Shown here: positions 8,671-17,459 of the stretch, in pieces
Layout of the letters: each line of letters opens with the position of its first letter
How positions within the stretch are numbered: the first letter of the stretch is position 1
Origin: Lachnospiraceae bacterium
GTDB lineage: Bacteria > Bacillota > Clostridia > Lachnospirales > Lachnospiraceae
Assembly: GCA_021770345.1 (NCBI GenBank)
Contig: JAETRD010000007.1
Coordinates: 96,537-160,536 of the forward strand
Direction of reading: 5' to 3'
DNA length: 64,000 nucleotides
Position numbers and translations under genes: made by a program
Notes under the pieces: model-generated
What the model saw: the letters and a program-made list of their open reading frames with translations, nothing else
What the model was told of the DNA's origin: nothing
Database searches by the model: none

Positions 8671-9940
8671 GTGTAGTGACCGTATTATATTTAGCTAAAT
8701 TACCTTTCATCCAAAGTACCAAACTTGGGGTAAAGCGATGTCAGCTTGGTTCTGGCCTTATCAGTGGTAAAGTGCCATTGGATACAGGCTGTATGTTCAT
8801 TTCGGTCTCTTTCCCATGCGGACAGCTCCTGACGGAGCAAATCCATATCCTTAATCCTGCGAGACAGACACTGTCGTGTCATTACATTAAGCTCTATTTC
8901 GGCAATGTCCAGCCAGCTCCCGTGCTTGGGAGTGTAATGGATTTCCAGCTTTTTGGCTATCCTGCGAGCTTCCGGTGCCGGAAATGTCTTGTACAGGGAG
9001 GAAAGGGCATGGGTGTTCAGGTTGTCCATGACAAGTATGATCCTGTCACGGTTAGGATAACTCACATCCACCAGGTACTTGATCTCCTCCGCCCAGTCAG
9101 TTGCGGTACGGTGTTCCCGAACACTTACATGCCGCACGCCGCCCAGGGGTTCCACGAATACAAAGATACTGCAGATGCCATTCCGGATATATTCCGAATC
9201 AATCTTCCGGGTATCCCCTGGACGCATGGACAGCGGCTCCCTGGCCTCCCCCAGCAGCTGGTATGGCTTTTCGTCCATGCATACCACTGGCACGGCAGGG
9301 TCGTAAGGCATTTCGTATATGTCCAGGATATCCTCCATACAGGCTACGAATTCCGCGTTTTCTTTGGGAGGGATGCACCAGTAGGCATTTTTGTGAGGTC
9401 TAAGTTCATTTTTTTTAAAGCCTGGCGGATCGCTTCCCTCCCTATGGGAGTATCAAGTTCAATACGAACTTTTTCTTCCAGGAGCCGCAGTGTCCAGCGT
9501 GAATGTCCCTCAGGAGCCGGTCCACAAGCCATCTGGATGACATGTGCTTCGGCACGCCCATCCATTTTTCGCAGAGCAGCACTGGAATTGGGGCTGATAT
9601 TGTAACGGATGATATCCTTTATGCCATTCCTGACATAAGACTGGACAATATTTGTTATGGTGGCTGGACAGACTGCATAGCTGTGAGCAAGCTGGGCATG
9701 GGTGAGTCCGGTTCCCTGTACCTCGTCCAGCTCAAGCAGTATCTGGCAGCGTTTCAAAACAGTTTTACATGTCTTCTTATTACGGATTACTTTTTGGAGT
9801 GCAGCCCTCTCATCGTCACTAAGTTTAATAATGTAGGTTTTTGGTCTTGCCATAATCGCCACCGCCGTTTCTTTTTAGTATAGCACGGAATGGTGTTATA
9901 TGGAATAATTATTTGGCTAAATATAATCAGGTCAGTACAC
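8671..9940. mobile_element. IS630-family insertion sequence, complete with inverted repeats
   Basis: The terminal inverted repeats are 8671-8700 and 9911-9940. Read inward they agree at 26 of 30 positions (GTGTAGTGACCG against GTGTACTGACCT, both continuing into ATTATATTTAGC/CC AAAT). The element is flanked by TA at 8669-8670 and 9941-9942, the TA target duplication expected for IS630/Tc1-mariner transposition. Length is 1270 bp with one transposase on the minus strand. Confidence 0.9.
8700..9853 (-). CDS. IS630-family transposase, two frames joined by -1 frameshifting
   Basis: The first frame (ATG at 9853, or GTG 9862) encodes an N-terminal HTH part, MARPKTYIIKLSDDERAAL, and stops at 9344. 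The second frame holds the DDE catalytic domain: VVCMDEKPYQLL (first D), ILVMDNLNTH (second D), HGSWLDIAEIELN (final E). The frames join by a -1 shift at an A8 run on the coding strand (plus coordinates 9409-9416), a classic A-AAA-AAA slippery site. After the shift the reading is KKNELRPHKNAYWCIPPKEN, as in full-length IS630 transposases. The element therefore appears intact and potentially active, making a full protein of about 385 residues only by frameshifting. Confidence 0.88.
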
Positions 9941-9982
9941 TAGTTTACACTACCTGACGGTTATCTAATCGCAAACCCTCCC

Positions 9983-10864
9983 CTATCCCTCCGCCCTGCA
10001 AATATGTTCCCTGATTTCCGTCTCATACTTCCTGCAATAGGCATAACTGTCACGCATGAAGTCCTCGATACGCTGACTCCGGTACATGGCATCCAGCGTG
10101 TCCAAAACCAGCTTGCCATCCACCTCCATATCGAAGAAATAAGGGTAAACGCAGCCGCCGTGTTCTCTTGGAAAATAGGGATTGATGGAGCTGAGGCGCT
10201 CATCTTTCATCACCGGTTCAACCACCATTTCACTCAGGATCCATTTGAGTGACGGGCGCTCATATTCGTCATAGCTGTCGCCAAACAGCCGATTCCATAC
10301 ATAAAACCAGACGAAATGGACAAGTTCATGCAGCGCCAGTCCTACGGCGCCTTTGTCGCTCGAAAGATAGAACACATCAAAAGAATGCTCCTGCAAAAAA
10401 CGGGGCATAATCGGATTCATGGTAACGTTGCACCGCAGGTCATGAAATAGTTTGGAACAATCAACGTCAAACGCATCCGAAAGCGCTGCGGTGCTCTGCT
10501 CTTTGCATGCTGCCCAGTGCGCGGAATATAAGGAAAGCTTTTCGTTGATTGTGTCCGCAAGCCCGGCATAAACAGTCCGCAAAGTACCTTCGAAATACGC
10601 TCTGCGTTCGGGAAAGGGCAGACTTTCGACATAAGCTTTATCAAACTGCGGATAGAAGCGGTATAAAGGCTCCGACCAGAAGGCCGATTCGTTTTCGGTT
10701 TGGAATGTCGTAATCTGCCAAATCATGTAGTCTGCGCCGGGGTTTACAAAGGTTATTTCCATATCAAAATCAAACTCACTTTCTCGGAATGCACGATATA
10801 TCGCGTCATAGATTTGACGTTGTTTTCCATGATAATTATAACGCCGGGATGTGAACTTTTCCAT
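9983..10864 (-). CDS. Zincin-like putative metallopeptidase, unknown family
   Basis: 293 residues. H179-E180-LV-H183 is an HExxH zinc motif in ALHELVHFVWF. A glutamate at 212 in SEMVVEPVM sits where gluzincins place the third zinc ligand. No signal peptide or membrane segment is seen, so it is probably cytosolic. It lies between the IS element and a short gene fragment, with no operon partner. It resembles orphan 'putative zinc metallopeptidase' proteins of Firmicutes but I cannot name a family. Stop codon is 43 bp inside from the IS end. Confidence 0.65.
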   Translation of the reverse strand: MEKFTSRRYNYHGKQRQIYDAIYRAFRESEFDFDMEITFVNPGADYMIWQITTFQTENESAFWSEPLYRFYPQFDKAYVESLPFPERRAYFEGTLRTVYAGLADTINEKLSLYSAHWAACKEQSTAALSDAFDVDCSKLFHDLRCNVTMNPIMPRFLQEHSFDVFYLSSDKGAVGLALHELVHFVWFYVWNRLFGDSYDEYERPSLKWILSEMVVEPVMKDERLSSINPYFPREHGGCVYPYFFDMEVDGKLVLDTLDAMYRSQRIEDFMRDSYAYCRKYETEIREHICRAEG

Positions 10865-11147
10865 TGCTTTTTCTGTTTTGTAAAAACGTTGGGATAATCC
10901 TTGCCGTTAATTATGTTCCCCGGATGTGCGGCATTCCGGTTCGCGACGTCTTTACGGAATACGACCATGAATACGAGCTGCTTTTGGAGGATTTTAAGGA
11001 TACGGACGGCAATGTGATGGAGCCGGTGACAATCTGCGTACATAAAAAAACGAGAATGGCCTGCTTCGCATTCCGGGCATGTGCGGCTTCTGCCCAGCAG
11101 TGAGGATAACGCTTTTGACGCCGCATCGCATAAAACGAAAATATATG
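10865..11147. other. Intergenic region holding a short protein-like fragment
   Basis: A plus-strand frame ending at 11103 reads naturally for about 55 residues (RDVFTEYDHEYELLLEDF, then KDTDGNVMEPVTICVHKKT). It has no ribosome site at any start and no recognised domain. It may be the tail of a degraded gene. Nothing else is supported here. Confidence 0.3.
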
Positions 11148-11197
11148 TTATAATCGGATAAACGCAGGGGCACTTCGCCGAAAAGGAGTGCCCCTGC
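11146..11197 (+). promoter_or_regulatory. Extended -10 promoter and leader hairpin of the HEPN gene
   Basis: TGTTATAAT (TATAAT at 11149-11154) is an extended -10 without a clear -35. A perfect 11-bp inverted repeat follows (11164-11174 with 11187-11197, GCAGGGGCACT arms). It has no T-run, so it is more likely a leader stem than a terminator. Confidence 0.5.
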
Positions 11198-11247
11198 CTC
11201 GGTTTAAAAGAACACGGCATTTTTATTTTTACAAAAAGGGGAGGATT

Positions 11248-11973
11248 ATGAACGTATATTTTGACAGGGAAGGGCTGGTTGACAGCCGGGAATTTTATGA
11301 GGATAAAGAATTACCTTACGCCTTATTTTCAAGCATCAGTTCCGTATATCCGTTTGTTAAATTCGAGGAGGAACTGGCGGAGATCAACGATTACTGCGTC
11401 TTTATTTTATCTCAGTTGGAAGACAAATTAGAGACATTAATCCGGGAATCCGACGTTCCGTTTCATCTGGTAAAGGGATATCGGCGCGCGGAGGAAGACA
11501 CTGCAGAGGATATGGAAGAACTGTTTGACCCCGCGTATATGTTTTCTCCGGTAACCACATGGAAAAAGCTTTCCCGCGATATTAATAAATGCACGTTGCT
11601 GCTGCTGATACTCTCTTACCTCGAGTCCTCCTTGAACGAAATCGCGAAATGGTTTTGCGGGGAGCGTTCTGTTCCGCTGGGACGAAAGGAGAGGGGAGAC
11701 GATGAAATTACGTTTTACCTCAGGAAAATCGGACAGTGCTGTGCATGCGATCTGACCGGGGCGCTGGAAGAAGAACTGGCATATATAAGAAAGGTCAGAA
11801 TGATACGCAATCGGTTTGTGCACAGAGAGTGGGATCAGGTGGACAAATATTATGATAAATTCCGTTTGTGCGACGTGTTTCATGCGGTTTCGGCCATTTT
11901 TGCCGGGGTCGAAAAAGCGGCCTGCGGCGCAGGGCTGATTGAGGAAAATGAGCTGTTCGGAAAAGAGAGATAA
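11248..11973 (+). CDS. HEPN-motif hypothetical protein
   Basis: 241 residues from ATG 11248, chosen because AGGGGAGGATT precedes it; an upstream in-frame start lacks a ribosome site. The protein is largely helical. Near the C-terminus RMIRNRFVHREWDQV contains RNxxxH, the Rx4-6H motif of HEPN ribonuclease and nucleotide-binding domains, within a helix pair (EEELAYIRKVRMIRNRFVH). A hydrophobic helix CTLLLLILSYLESSLNEI precedes it. HEPN proteins are often RNases in toxin or defence systems, but non-catalytic versions are common. It stands alone with its own promoter, about 3 kb beyond the defence operon. Function not assigned. Confidence 0.6.
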   Translation: MNVYFDREGLVDSREFYEDKELPYALFSSISSVYPFVKFEEELAEINDYCVFILSQLEDKLETLIRESDVPFHLVKGYRRAEEDTAEDMEELFDPAYMFSPVTTWKKLSRDINKCTLLLLILSYLESSLNEIAKWFCGERSVPLGRKERGDDEITFYLRKIGQCCACDLTGALEEELAYIRKVRMIRNRFVHREWDQVDKYYDKFRLCDVFHAVSAIFAGVEKAACGAGLIEENELFGKER

Positions 11974-12092
11974 AAGGAGACAAAAAGATAGCACCGTAAC
12001 AAAAAGGATCGTTTGCCGACGATGAGCCGGATATGAATAGGCGCATGAGGACGGGGGATAATAGTGCATATCACAAAAAAGGATTGTTGGTT

Positions 12093-12968
12093 ATGCCGCA
12101 GGAAAAATGGAGAGAGCAGGTGCATCTGCTGACGATGGAGGAATTTAAAAATCTGCAGGGAGAGTATCCCTACCGGCGGAGGTTGTACCGCAGCATGTGC
12201 CCGGCAGAGCAGTGTATGGTGGAAACCTATGCAGACTGTGTGCTCGGGACGCTGAAAATCCCGGGCGGGAGCAGAACGGAAAAGAAAGGGCAGTTCTGCG
12301 GTTTTTATCTGCAAAACAACGAGTTGCTGCTGATTGAGGAAGGACAGGTGTTTCGGCCGCTGCTTCGGAAAATGGAACGAAACGACTGCGGGGCAGCGAG
12401 TGCGGGTCAGGTATTGCTGCTTCTCTTTGACCTGCTGATCGCAAATGATATGATGTACTTGGGGCAGCAGGAGGAACTTCTCTCGGGGATGGAGGAAGGG
12501 CTGCTGAAAAAAATTCCCGAACATTTTCACGAGACGATTATCGGGTACCGGAGGCGCTTTATGGCGTACCATATGTATTATGAACAGCTTCTGGTGCTGG
12601 GAGAAAAAATGCAGCTGCGCACGCGTCAGACGCAGGATGCGGAAGAATTAGAGGGGGTTTCCTGGCAGCTCTATATCGATCAGGTGGCGCGGCTCCGCAG
12701 CTATGTGGAGTTTTTGCGGGATTATCTGGTGCAGATCCGGGATCTTTACCAATCGCTGATTGATGTGGAGCAGAATAAGGTGATGCGGATTCTGACGGTG
12801 GTGACGACGATTTTTCTGCCGCTTTCGCTGATTGCGGGATGGTATGGGATGAACTTCCCCTATATGCCGGAATTCACATACCGCGGGGCCTACTATGTAG
12901 TGCTTGCGGTGAGCGTCGGAATTGTGTTTCTGGAATTTGTTTTTTTTCACAAAAAAAAGATCTTGTAG
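12093..12968 (+). CDS. corA: CorA-family divalent metal ion transporter
   Basis: 291 residues from ATG 12093, preceded by AAGGATT at suitable distance. An in-frame ATG at 12033 has no ribosome site. The long N-terminal soluble domain is helical (MEDGLL-like stalk, EQNKVMRILTVVTTIF entering the membrane). The C-terminus has two membrane segments separated by the CorA signature GMN in AGWYGMNFPYMPEF. CorA forms a pentameric inner-membrane channel for Mg2+ (or Co2+/Ni2+). The protein ends in the usual short basic tail (HKKKIL). It is likely a single gene; a new promoter follows. Confidence 0.88.
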   Translation: MPQEKWREQVHLLTMEEFKNLQGEYPYRRRLYRSMCPAEQCMVETYADCVLGTLKIPGGSRTEKKGQFCGFYLQNNELLLIEEGQVFRPLLRKMERNDCGAASAGQVLLLLFDLLIANDMMYLGQQEELLSGMEEGLLKKIPEHFHETIIGYRRRFMAYHMYYEQLLVLGEKMQLRTRQTQDAEELEGVSWQLYIDQVARLRSYVEFLRDYLVQIRDLYQSLIDVEQNKVMRILTVVTTIFLPLSLIAGWYGMNFPYMPEFTYRGAYYVVLAVSVGIVFLEFVFFHKKKIL

Positions 12969-12977
12969 CATAGTTTG

Positions 12978-12986
12978 TGCTATAAT
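12978..12986 (+). promoter_or_regulatory. Extended -10 promoter
   Basis: TGCTATAAT lies 86 bp before the next gene start, just after the corA stop. No convincing -35 is visible, as is common for extended -10 promoters. Confidence 0.5.
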
Positions 12987-13071
12987 AGGCTCACTGACAT
13001 ATCGCAAAGGCCGGTATCCTATAAGCATGAGCAGTGAGCCGGCGTGCGCGGTGAGATACGGAGGAAGAAGA

Positions 13072-13299
13072 ATGAACCCGACATCCATTATGAAGATCAT
13101 GAATGCGAAGAATAAATTCACGGAGAACCATCCGAAATTCAGTGCCTTTTTAAATGTGCTTTTTTCCCGGAGGATTGAGGAGGGAACCGTGATCGAGATT
13201 ACCGTGACCCGCCCGGGAGAGGAGCCGATGACGACCAATTTAAGGGTGCTGCAGTCGGACCTCGAGCTCATAAACGAACTGAAAGATATTGCGGGGTAA
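13072..13299 (+). CDS. Small conserved hypothetical protein
   Basis: 75 residues from ATG 13072, with GGAGGAAGAAG just upstream. The sequence (MNPTSIMKIMNAKNKF at the N-terminus, TVIEITVTRPGEEPMTTN centrally) looks like a small conserved soluble protein of Lachnospiraceae. The N-terminal helix resembles 'MNPTAIMKLM' proteins of that group. No motif, signal peptide or membrane segment. It is followed 58 bp later by another small gene, probably on the same transcript. Confidence 0.65.
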   Translation: MNPTSIMKIMNAKNKFTENHPKFSAFLNVLFSRRIEEGTVIEITVTRPGEEPMTTNLRVLQSDLELINELKDIAG

Positions 13300-13357
13300 G
13301 CACAGAGTGCGCGGTCTGTTCATATGATATAGATGAAGAGAGCCATAGGAGCAGAGA

Positions 13358-13828
13358 GTGGACTATCTGAAAGATCAGTTTTTTAACGAACAGTTTGCGG
13401 TGCCCAAGATGCCTTTTTATATGAGCTATCCGATGCAGAACTTGTATCTGACAGAGATGGAATATGAGAAGGATATGGACCGCATGAAGGAATTGTATCC
13501 AAGAGAAGTCAGGCGGATTCTGGAATATGTCGAAGACGAGTGTGACAAGATGGAATACGAGGGGAGCCTGATGTTTGACGAATATCCGGACCGCCTGATG
13601 CTTGAGATGCTTGTGGACAAAATCATGCAGAAGGTGGAGGGCGCGGAGCCGGATTTGACGGCTGAGCAATACCGGGGGCCAGGCTCGAGGCCGCCACAGG
13701 GACCGCCGCCCGGACCGAGGCCGCCGCACAGGCCCGGGAATCATCTGCGGGAGCTTATCGGGGTAATCCTGAATAACGAGATGTACCGCAGGCGCTGCAG
13801 ACACAGAAGATGCAGGCGTTGGTGGTAG
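13358..13828 (+). CDS. Hypothetical protein with proline-rich linker and basic tail
   Basis: 156 residues from a GTG start preceded by AGGAGC. The N-terminal ~100 residues are acidic and helical (DYLKDQFFNEQF, EMEYEKDMDRMKELYP). A proline-rich linker follows (PPQGPPPGPRPP), then a short helix and an Arg/Cys/Trp-rich end, RRRCRHRRCRRWW. This layout, a folded head plus a basic cysteine-containing tail, occurs in small sporulation-associated proteins, but I cannot assign a function. Two hairpin terminators follow. Confidence 0.6.
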   Translation: MDYLKDQFFNEQFAVPKMPFYMSYPMQNLYLTEMEYEKDMDRMKELYPREVRRILEYVEDECDKMEYEGSLMFDEYPDRLMLEMLVDKIMQKVEGAEPDLTAEQYRGPGSRPPQGPPPGPRPPHRPGNHLRELIGVILNNEMYRRRCRHRRCRRWW

Positions 13829-13832
13829 TTTA

Positions 13833-13858
13833 AAACCGTAAAAATTCTTGCGGTTTTT
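13833..13858 (+). terminator. Intrinsic terminator
   Basis: Stem AAACCG with CGGTTT around a 12-base loop, running into a T-run. It lies 5 bp after the preceding stop. Confidence 0.55.
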
Positions 13859-13878
13859 CGAAAAAATGCATACAATAT

Positions 13879-13907
13879 AGCTATCGCATAAGCGGTAGCT
13901 ATTTTTA
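13879..13907 (+). terminator. Second hairpin terminator
   Basis: 9-bp stem AGCTATCGC with GCGGTAGCT (one wobble pair), loop ATAA, followed by ATTTTTA. It backs up the terminator at 13833. Confidence 0.6.
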
Positions 13908-13976
13908 CCTTATAGAAACTGCGTCGCAGGACGCATCAGAGTGCCGCGAAGCAACACATTTTTGGGAGGATGAACC

Positions 13977-16502
13977 GTGCAAAAAGGTACGATAAAAGGG
14001 ATAATTCTTGTGCTGGTGTTTGTGATGTCAGTACTTGTATTCGGAGGGATGACCAATCATACGAATGAGGATTTGACCAGGGAGATGGAGGAGGCCACAC
14101 TGCCCGTCGTTTCCCTGTATCAAAACGATGTGGAGCTCAACGAACTGCACGGCTATTCGACGGAGATGGATATGGCGTATATGCGGGATGCGATCATGCC
14201 GATCGGGAAAGACCGGAAGCTTCCGATTACGATTCAGACGTACCAGACCGCGGTGGACACGATTTCCTATGAAATCCGCAGCCTTGATGCTAAACGCCTG
14301 ATTGCAGATGCCGATGTGACTTCGTACGAAGAAAGAAAAGGAAAGATTAACGCCGAGCTTACGATTCAGAATCTTCTGGAAGCGGGAGAGGAATATCTGC
14401 TGATCATTCAGCTTGAGTGCGGGGATGCGACGGTTTATTATTATACCAGAATCGTTGAACCGGTGGATGCGCATGTCGAAGAATGTGTGGAATTCGTGAT
14501 GGATTTTAACGACAAGACGTTTAACAGTGAGACGACAGGGAGCCTTGCGACCTATATGGAACGGACCACCGGGGACAATTCCACGCTGCATTATGTGGAT
14601 CTGCACTCCACGTTAAAGCAGGTGGGATGGGCGGACTTTGAGGGGGAGCGGCTGACGGAGCCGATGCCTTCGATTAAGGAAATCACGAATACCTACAGCG
14701 TGATCGTGCTTGACTATGTCGTCAGCAGTGTGGGGGAAACGGGAGAACTTGAATACTATAATGTCGAGGAATATTATCGGGTGCGCTATACGAGCAGCCG
14801 GATTTATCTCTTAAATTTTGAGCGCAGAATGAACCAGATTTTTCGGGGGGAGAATCAGAATATTTATGACGGATATATTCAGCTTGGAATCCGCTCCGGG
14901 GATGTGGAGTACAAGGCGAATGAGGCGGGAAATAACGTTGCGTTTGTGCAGGAGGGAGAACTCTGGAGCTATAATGTGACGGAGCATACGCTTTCAAAAG
15001 TGTTTAGCTTTCGCGGCTATGAGGGAATTGACATCCGGGAAAATTATGGAGAACATGACATTAAAATTGTGGATATTGATGAGGCCGGGAGCGTAGACTA
15101 TATTGTGTACGGGTACATGAACCGGGGAATTCATGAGGGACAGGTTGGCATGGCCGTATATCATTATGACGGACTGTCAAATGCCAACGAGGAGCAGGTT
15201 TTTATTCCGTCTAAGCATTCTTACGAGGTGATGAAGTCGGAACTCGGACAGCTGATGTATGTGAATGACGGCGGCGAGCTGTTTTTGATGATGGATGGAA
15301 ACGTCTACGGAATCGACTTAAACACATTAGAGCTCCGCGTCGTGATAGAAAACCTTGCGGACGGAACATTTGCAGTGTCCGAATCAAATCGATATGTGGC
15401 ATGGACGGAGAGAAAAGACGGTGATGCGCCGATTCGGATTTTGAATCTGTCAAACCTTAAGACAGTCGGAACATTTGAGGGAAACGGAAACGAACTTGTA
15501 AAACCTCTGGGTTTTATGGGGGAAGATTTCGTGTACGGAATCGCCAGAAAAGAGGACATATTTGAGGATGCGGCGGGAAATGTGACAACGCCGATGTACC
15601 GGATTAAAATTATGGATGTTACGTCCGATGTGCCGGAAGAATTGAAAAATTACGAGAGGCCCGGTTACTATGTATCGAATGTGGAAATTGACGGCTACAC
15701 GATGTACTTAAACCGTATTCAGTATAACGGGACCGCATTTGTGGAGGCGGATCGCGATATGATTATGAATCGGGAAGGGGACGGAAGCCAGACGATTGCG
15801 GTTTCTGCGGGCACGGATCCGGTGAAGAAAACGCTCGTGCGCATCACGGTTCCGGGTATGTCGGCTGAGAGAACACTGCGGCTTTTAACGCCGAAGGAGA
15901 CGATTCTGCTGGAGGAGAGAACGGTGGAAATCGAAGCGGAGATGCGAAACGGACGCTATTATGTGTATGTGAAAGGGGACGTACTGCTGTCCACGGATAA
16001 CATCAGTGAGGCGGTCATTACGGCAAACCAAAATTACGGCGTGGTGATCGGTGACAACCAGAAATATGTGTGGAAACGCGCGAGAAAATCGGTGCAGAAT
16101 GCATTTTCCGATATCGGAGGATCGGGGGAGAATGCAGGCGAGGGAAGCATTGCGCAGTGCATCAATGCGATGCTGGAAAAGGAAGGAATCAACATTAATG
16201 TGGAGGCGCTGATCGCATCCGGGGAGACGCCGAAAAGTATTCTGCACAACACGATGCGGGATGCGGTTGTGTTGGATCTGACCGGTTGCAGCGTGGATGA
16301 AATTCTGTATTATGTCAGCTGCGGCAGTCCGGTGTTTGCGATGGCCGAAAGTGAGGAGGCGGTTCTGATTGTCGGTTACGATGCAAACAATATCAGCATA
16401 TACGATCCGAAAATCGGAATCACATATCGGCAATCCATCGCGGAAGCGGATGAATTATTTGGAAACGTCGGAAAGGTTTTTTTCACATATTTAGCGGAAT
16501 AA
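13977..16502 (+). CDS. Large exported protein with C-terminal C39-like papain-fold domain
   Basis: 841 residues from GTG 13977 after GGGAGGATGAACC. Residues ~5-27 form a signal anchor (GIILVLVFVMSVLVFGG). A long beta-rich region of ~680 residues follows, including stretches with a repeated, propeller-like feel (WSYNVTEHTLSKVF, YRIKIMDVTSDVPEE). The last ~120 residues resemble a C39-like peptidase domain: IAQCINAMLEKEGI with a possible catalytic Cys, then AVLIVGYDANNISIYDPKIG, the usual 'xxIVGYDxxNxxxYDP' region. The His normally found before GYD-type strands is not obvious, so it may be inactive. It probably acts at the outer membrane face or cell wall. Not in an operon. Confidence 0.7.
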   Translation: MQKGTIKGIILVLVFVMSVLVFGGMTNHTNEDLTREMEEATLPVVSLYQNDVELNELHGYSTEMDMAYMRDAIMPIGKDRKLPITIQTYQTAVDTISYEIRSLDAKRLIADADVTSYEERKGKINAELTIQNLLEAGEEYLLIIQLECGDATVYYYTRIVEPVDAHVEECVEFVMDFNDKTFNSETTGSLATYMERTTGDNSTLHYVDLHSTLKQVGWADFEGERLTEPMPSIKEITNTYSVIVLDYVVSSVGETGELEYYNVEEYYRVRYTSSRIYLLNFERRMNQIFRGENQNIYDGYIQLGIRSGDVEYKANEAGNNVAFVQEGELWSYNVTEHTLSKVFSFRGYEGIDIRENYGEHDIKIVDIDEAGSVDYIVYGYMNRGIHEGQVGMAVYHYDGLSNANEEQVFIPSKHSYEVMKSELGQLMYVNDGGELFLMMDGNVYGIDLNTLELRVVIENLADGTFAVSESNRYVAWTERKDGDAPIRILNLSNLKTVGTFEGNGNELVKPLGFMGEDFVYGIARKEDIFEDAAGNVTTPMYRIKIMDVTSDVPEELKNYERPGYYVSNVEIDGYTMYLNRIQYNGTAFVEADRDMIMNREGDGSQTIAVSAGTDPVKKTLVRITVPGMSAERTLRLLTPKETILLEERTVEIEAEMRNGRYYVYVKGDVLLSTDNISEAVITANQNYGVVIGDNQKYVWKRARKSVQNAFSDIGGSGENAGEGSIAQCINAMLEKEGININVEALIASGETPKSILHNTMRDAVVLDLTGCSVDEILYYVSCGSPVFAMAESEEAVLIVGYDANNISIYDPKIGITYRQSIAEADELFGNVGKVFFTYLAE

Positions 16503-16634
16503 AAACACAAAAAAACAGACGGACACAGTAGCTTCTTTTGTGTAAGTTTAACAGTTTTTCCGGGCATCTATTGCAAATTCAAATTAGATGGAGTATATTT
16601 TGATAAACACATGAAATTAAGGAAGTGGAGGAAC

Positions 16635-16889
16635 ATGAGCAGAAAAGAAATAATTATATCAGATGTATCGGAAGAACATAATAATCCAATTGCTGAATTG
16701 GTTCAGGTAGCTTGTCGTTTTGACAGTGAGATTATATTAGAAAGCAATAATCGGAGAATCAACGCAAAGAGTATTATGGGAATAATGGCGTTCAATCCAT
16801 CTAAGGGCATGACCGTTAATATTGTTGCGGACGGTTCCGATGAAGAGGAAGCTTTGGTTGCAATGGAAAAATTTTTAGTTTGTCAGTAG
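16635..16889 (+). CDS. HPr-like phosphocarrier-family protein lacking Arg17
   Basis: 84 residues from ATG 16635 (GTGGAGGAAC upstream). Its length and layout match HPr: H15 is followed by NNP where canonical HPr has ARP, then IAELVQVACRFDSEI. S46 in NAKSIMGIMAF aligns with the regulatory serine. His15 (phospho-acceptor) and Ser46 are kept, but Arg17, which helps phosphotransfer, is Asn. This suggests a Crh-like or specialised regulatory HPr paralogue rather than the main PTS carrier. No PTS genes are nearby. It is followed 26 bp later by the AT-hook-like gene, probably as a two-gene operon. Confidence 0.75.
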   Translation: MSRKEIIISDVSEEHNNPIAELVQVACRFDSEIILESNNRRINAKSIMGIMAFNPSKGMTVNIVADGSDEEEALVAMEKFLVCQ

Positions 16890-16915
16890 CTATGGTTTAA
16901 AGGAGGAGGATAGCG

Positions 16916-17386
16916 ATGGAAAAGAGAAAACCGGGAAGACCTGCAGGAGTTAAGGCAGCAGTGAAAGAGGCAGCGACGGAGGCGAAAGAAACCGTTGCGG
17001 CAGTGGCAAAAGCCGTGGAGGAAGAAGTGAAGGAGACGGCGGCAGCCGAGACAAAGGAGACCGGCGCGGCAGCGGTAAAGGTAGAACCTGTCGGGAAAAA
17101 GGAGCAGACAGAAAAAGCGAAAGAGGTTGCGAAAATGAAAAAGACCACCAGAACAGCAAAGAAAGCAAAAGCAGCACAGGAAGAAATGAAACCGGAAATT
17201 ATTCTTCAGTTCCAGGGAAACGAGTCGGCTGTAGGTGAAGTGATAGAAAAAGCAAAAGCCCAGTTTGTAGCGGAGGGGCATAGAATGTCATCCATCAAAA
17301 CCCTTCAGGTTTATCTGAAACCGGAAGAGTATGCGGCTTACTATGTAATTAACCAGAAGTTTGCAGGAAAAGTAGATTTATTTTAA
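16916..17386 (+). CDS. AT-hook-like, Ala/Lys-rich protein (DUF6465-like)
   Basis: 156 residues after AGGAGGATAGCG. Residues 3-9 read KRKPGRP, an AT-hook-like minor-groove DNA-binding motif. A long Ala/Lys/Glu-rich disordered or helical region follows to ~residue 90. The last ~65 residues form a compact conserved domain (EIILQFQGNESAVGEVIEKA, TLQVYLKPEEYAAYYVINQK, ending in KVDLF). The C-terminal domain looks like DUF6465 of Lachnospiraceae; this name is from memory. It may be nucleoid-associated. A strong terminator follows. Confidence 0.65.
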   Translation: MEKRKPGRPAGVKAAVKEAATEAKETVAAVAKAVEEEVKETAAAETKETGAAAVKVEPVGKKEQTEKAKEVAKMKKTTRTAKKAKAAQEEMKPEIILQFQGNESAVGEVIEKAKAQFVAEGHRMSSIKTLQVYLKPEEYAAYYVINQKFAGKVDLF

Positions 17387-17412
17387 TCAGCCAAAGTGAA
17401 TATATGTATCAG

Positions 17413-17449
17413 AAAGCTGCTGTACGCATGAGTGCGTGCAGCAGCTTTT
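17413..17449. terminator. Bidirectional terminator between convergent genes
   Basis: 10-bp arms AAAGCTGCTG and CAGCAGCTTT plus an inner ACGCA/TGCGT stem, flanked by A- and T-runs. It serves both the plus-strand gene before it and prs on the minus strand. Confidence 0.85.
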
Positions 17450-17459
17450 CCATTGCCTG

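Noticed and set aside
8676-9605. 309-codon plus-strand frame across the transposase
   Set aside because: Antisense shadow of the IS630 transposase, with no ribosome site and composition unlike real proteins.
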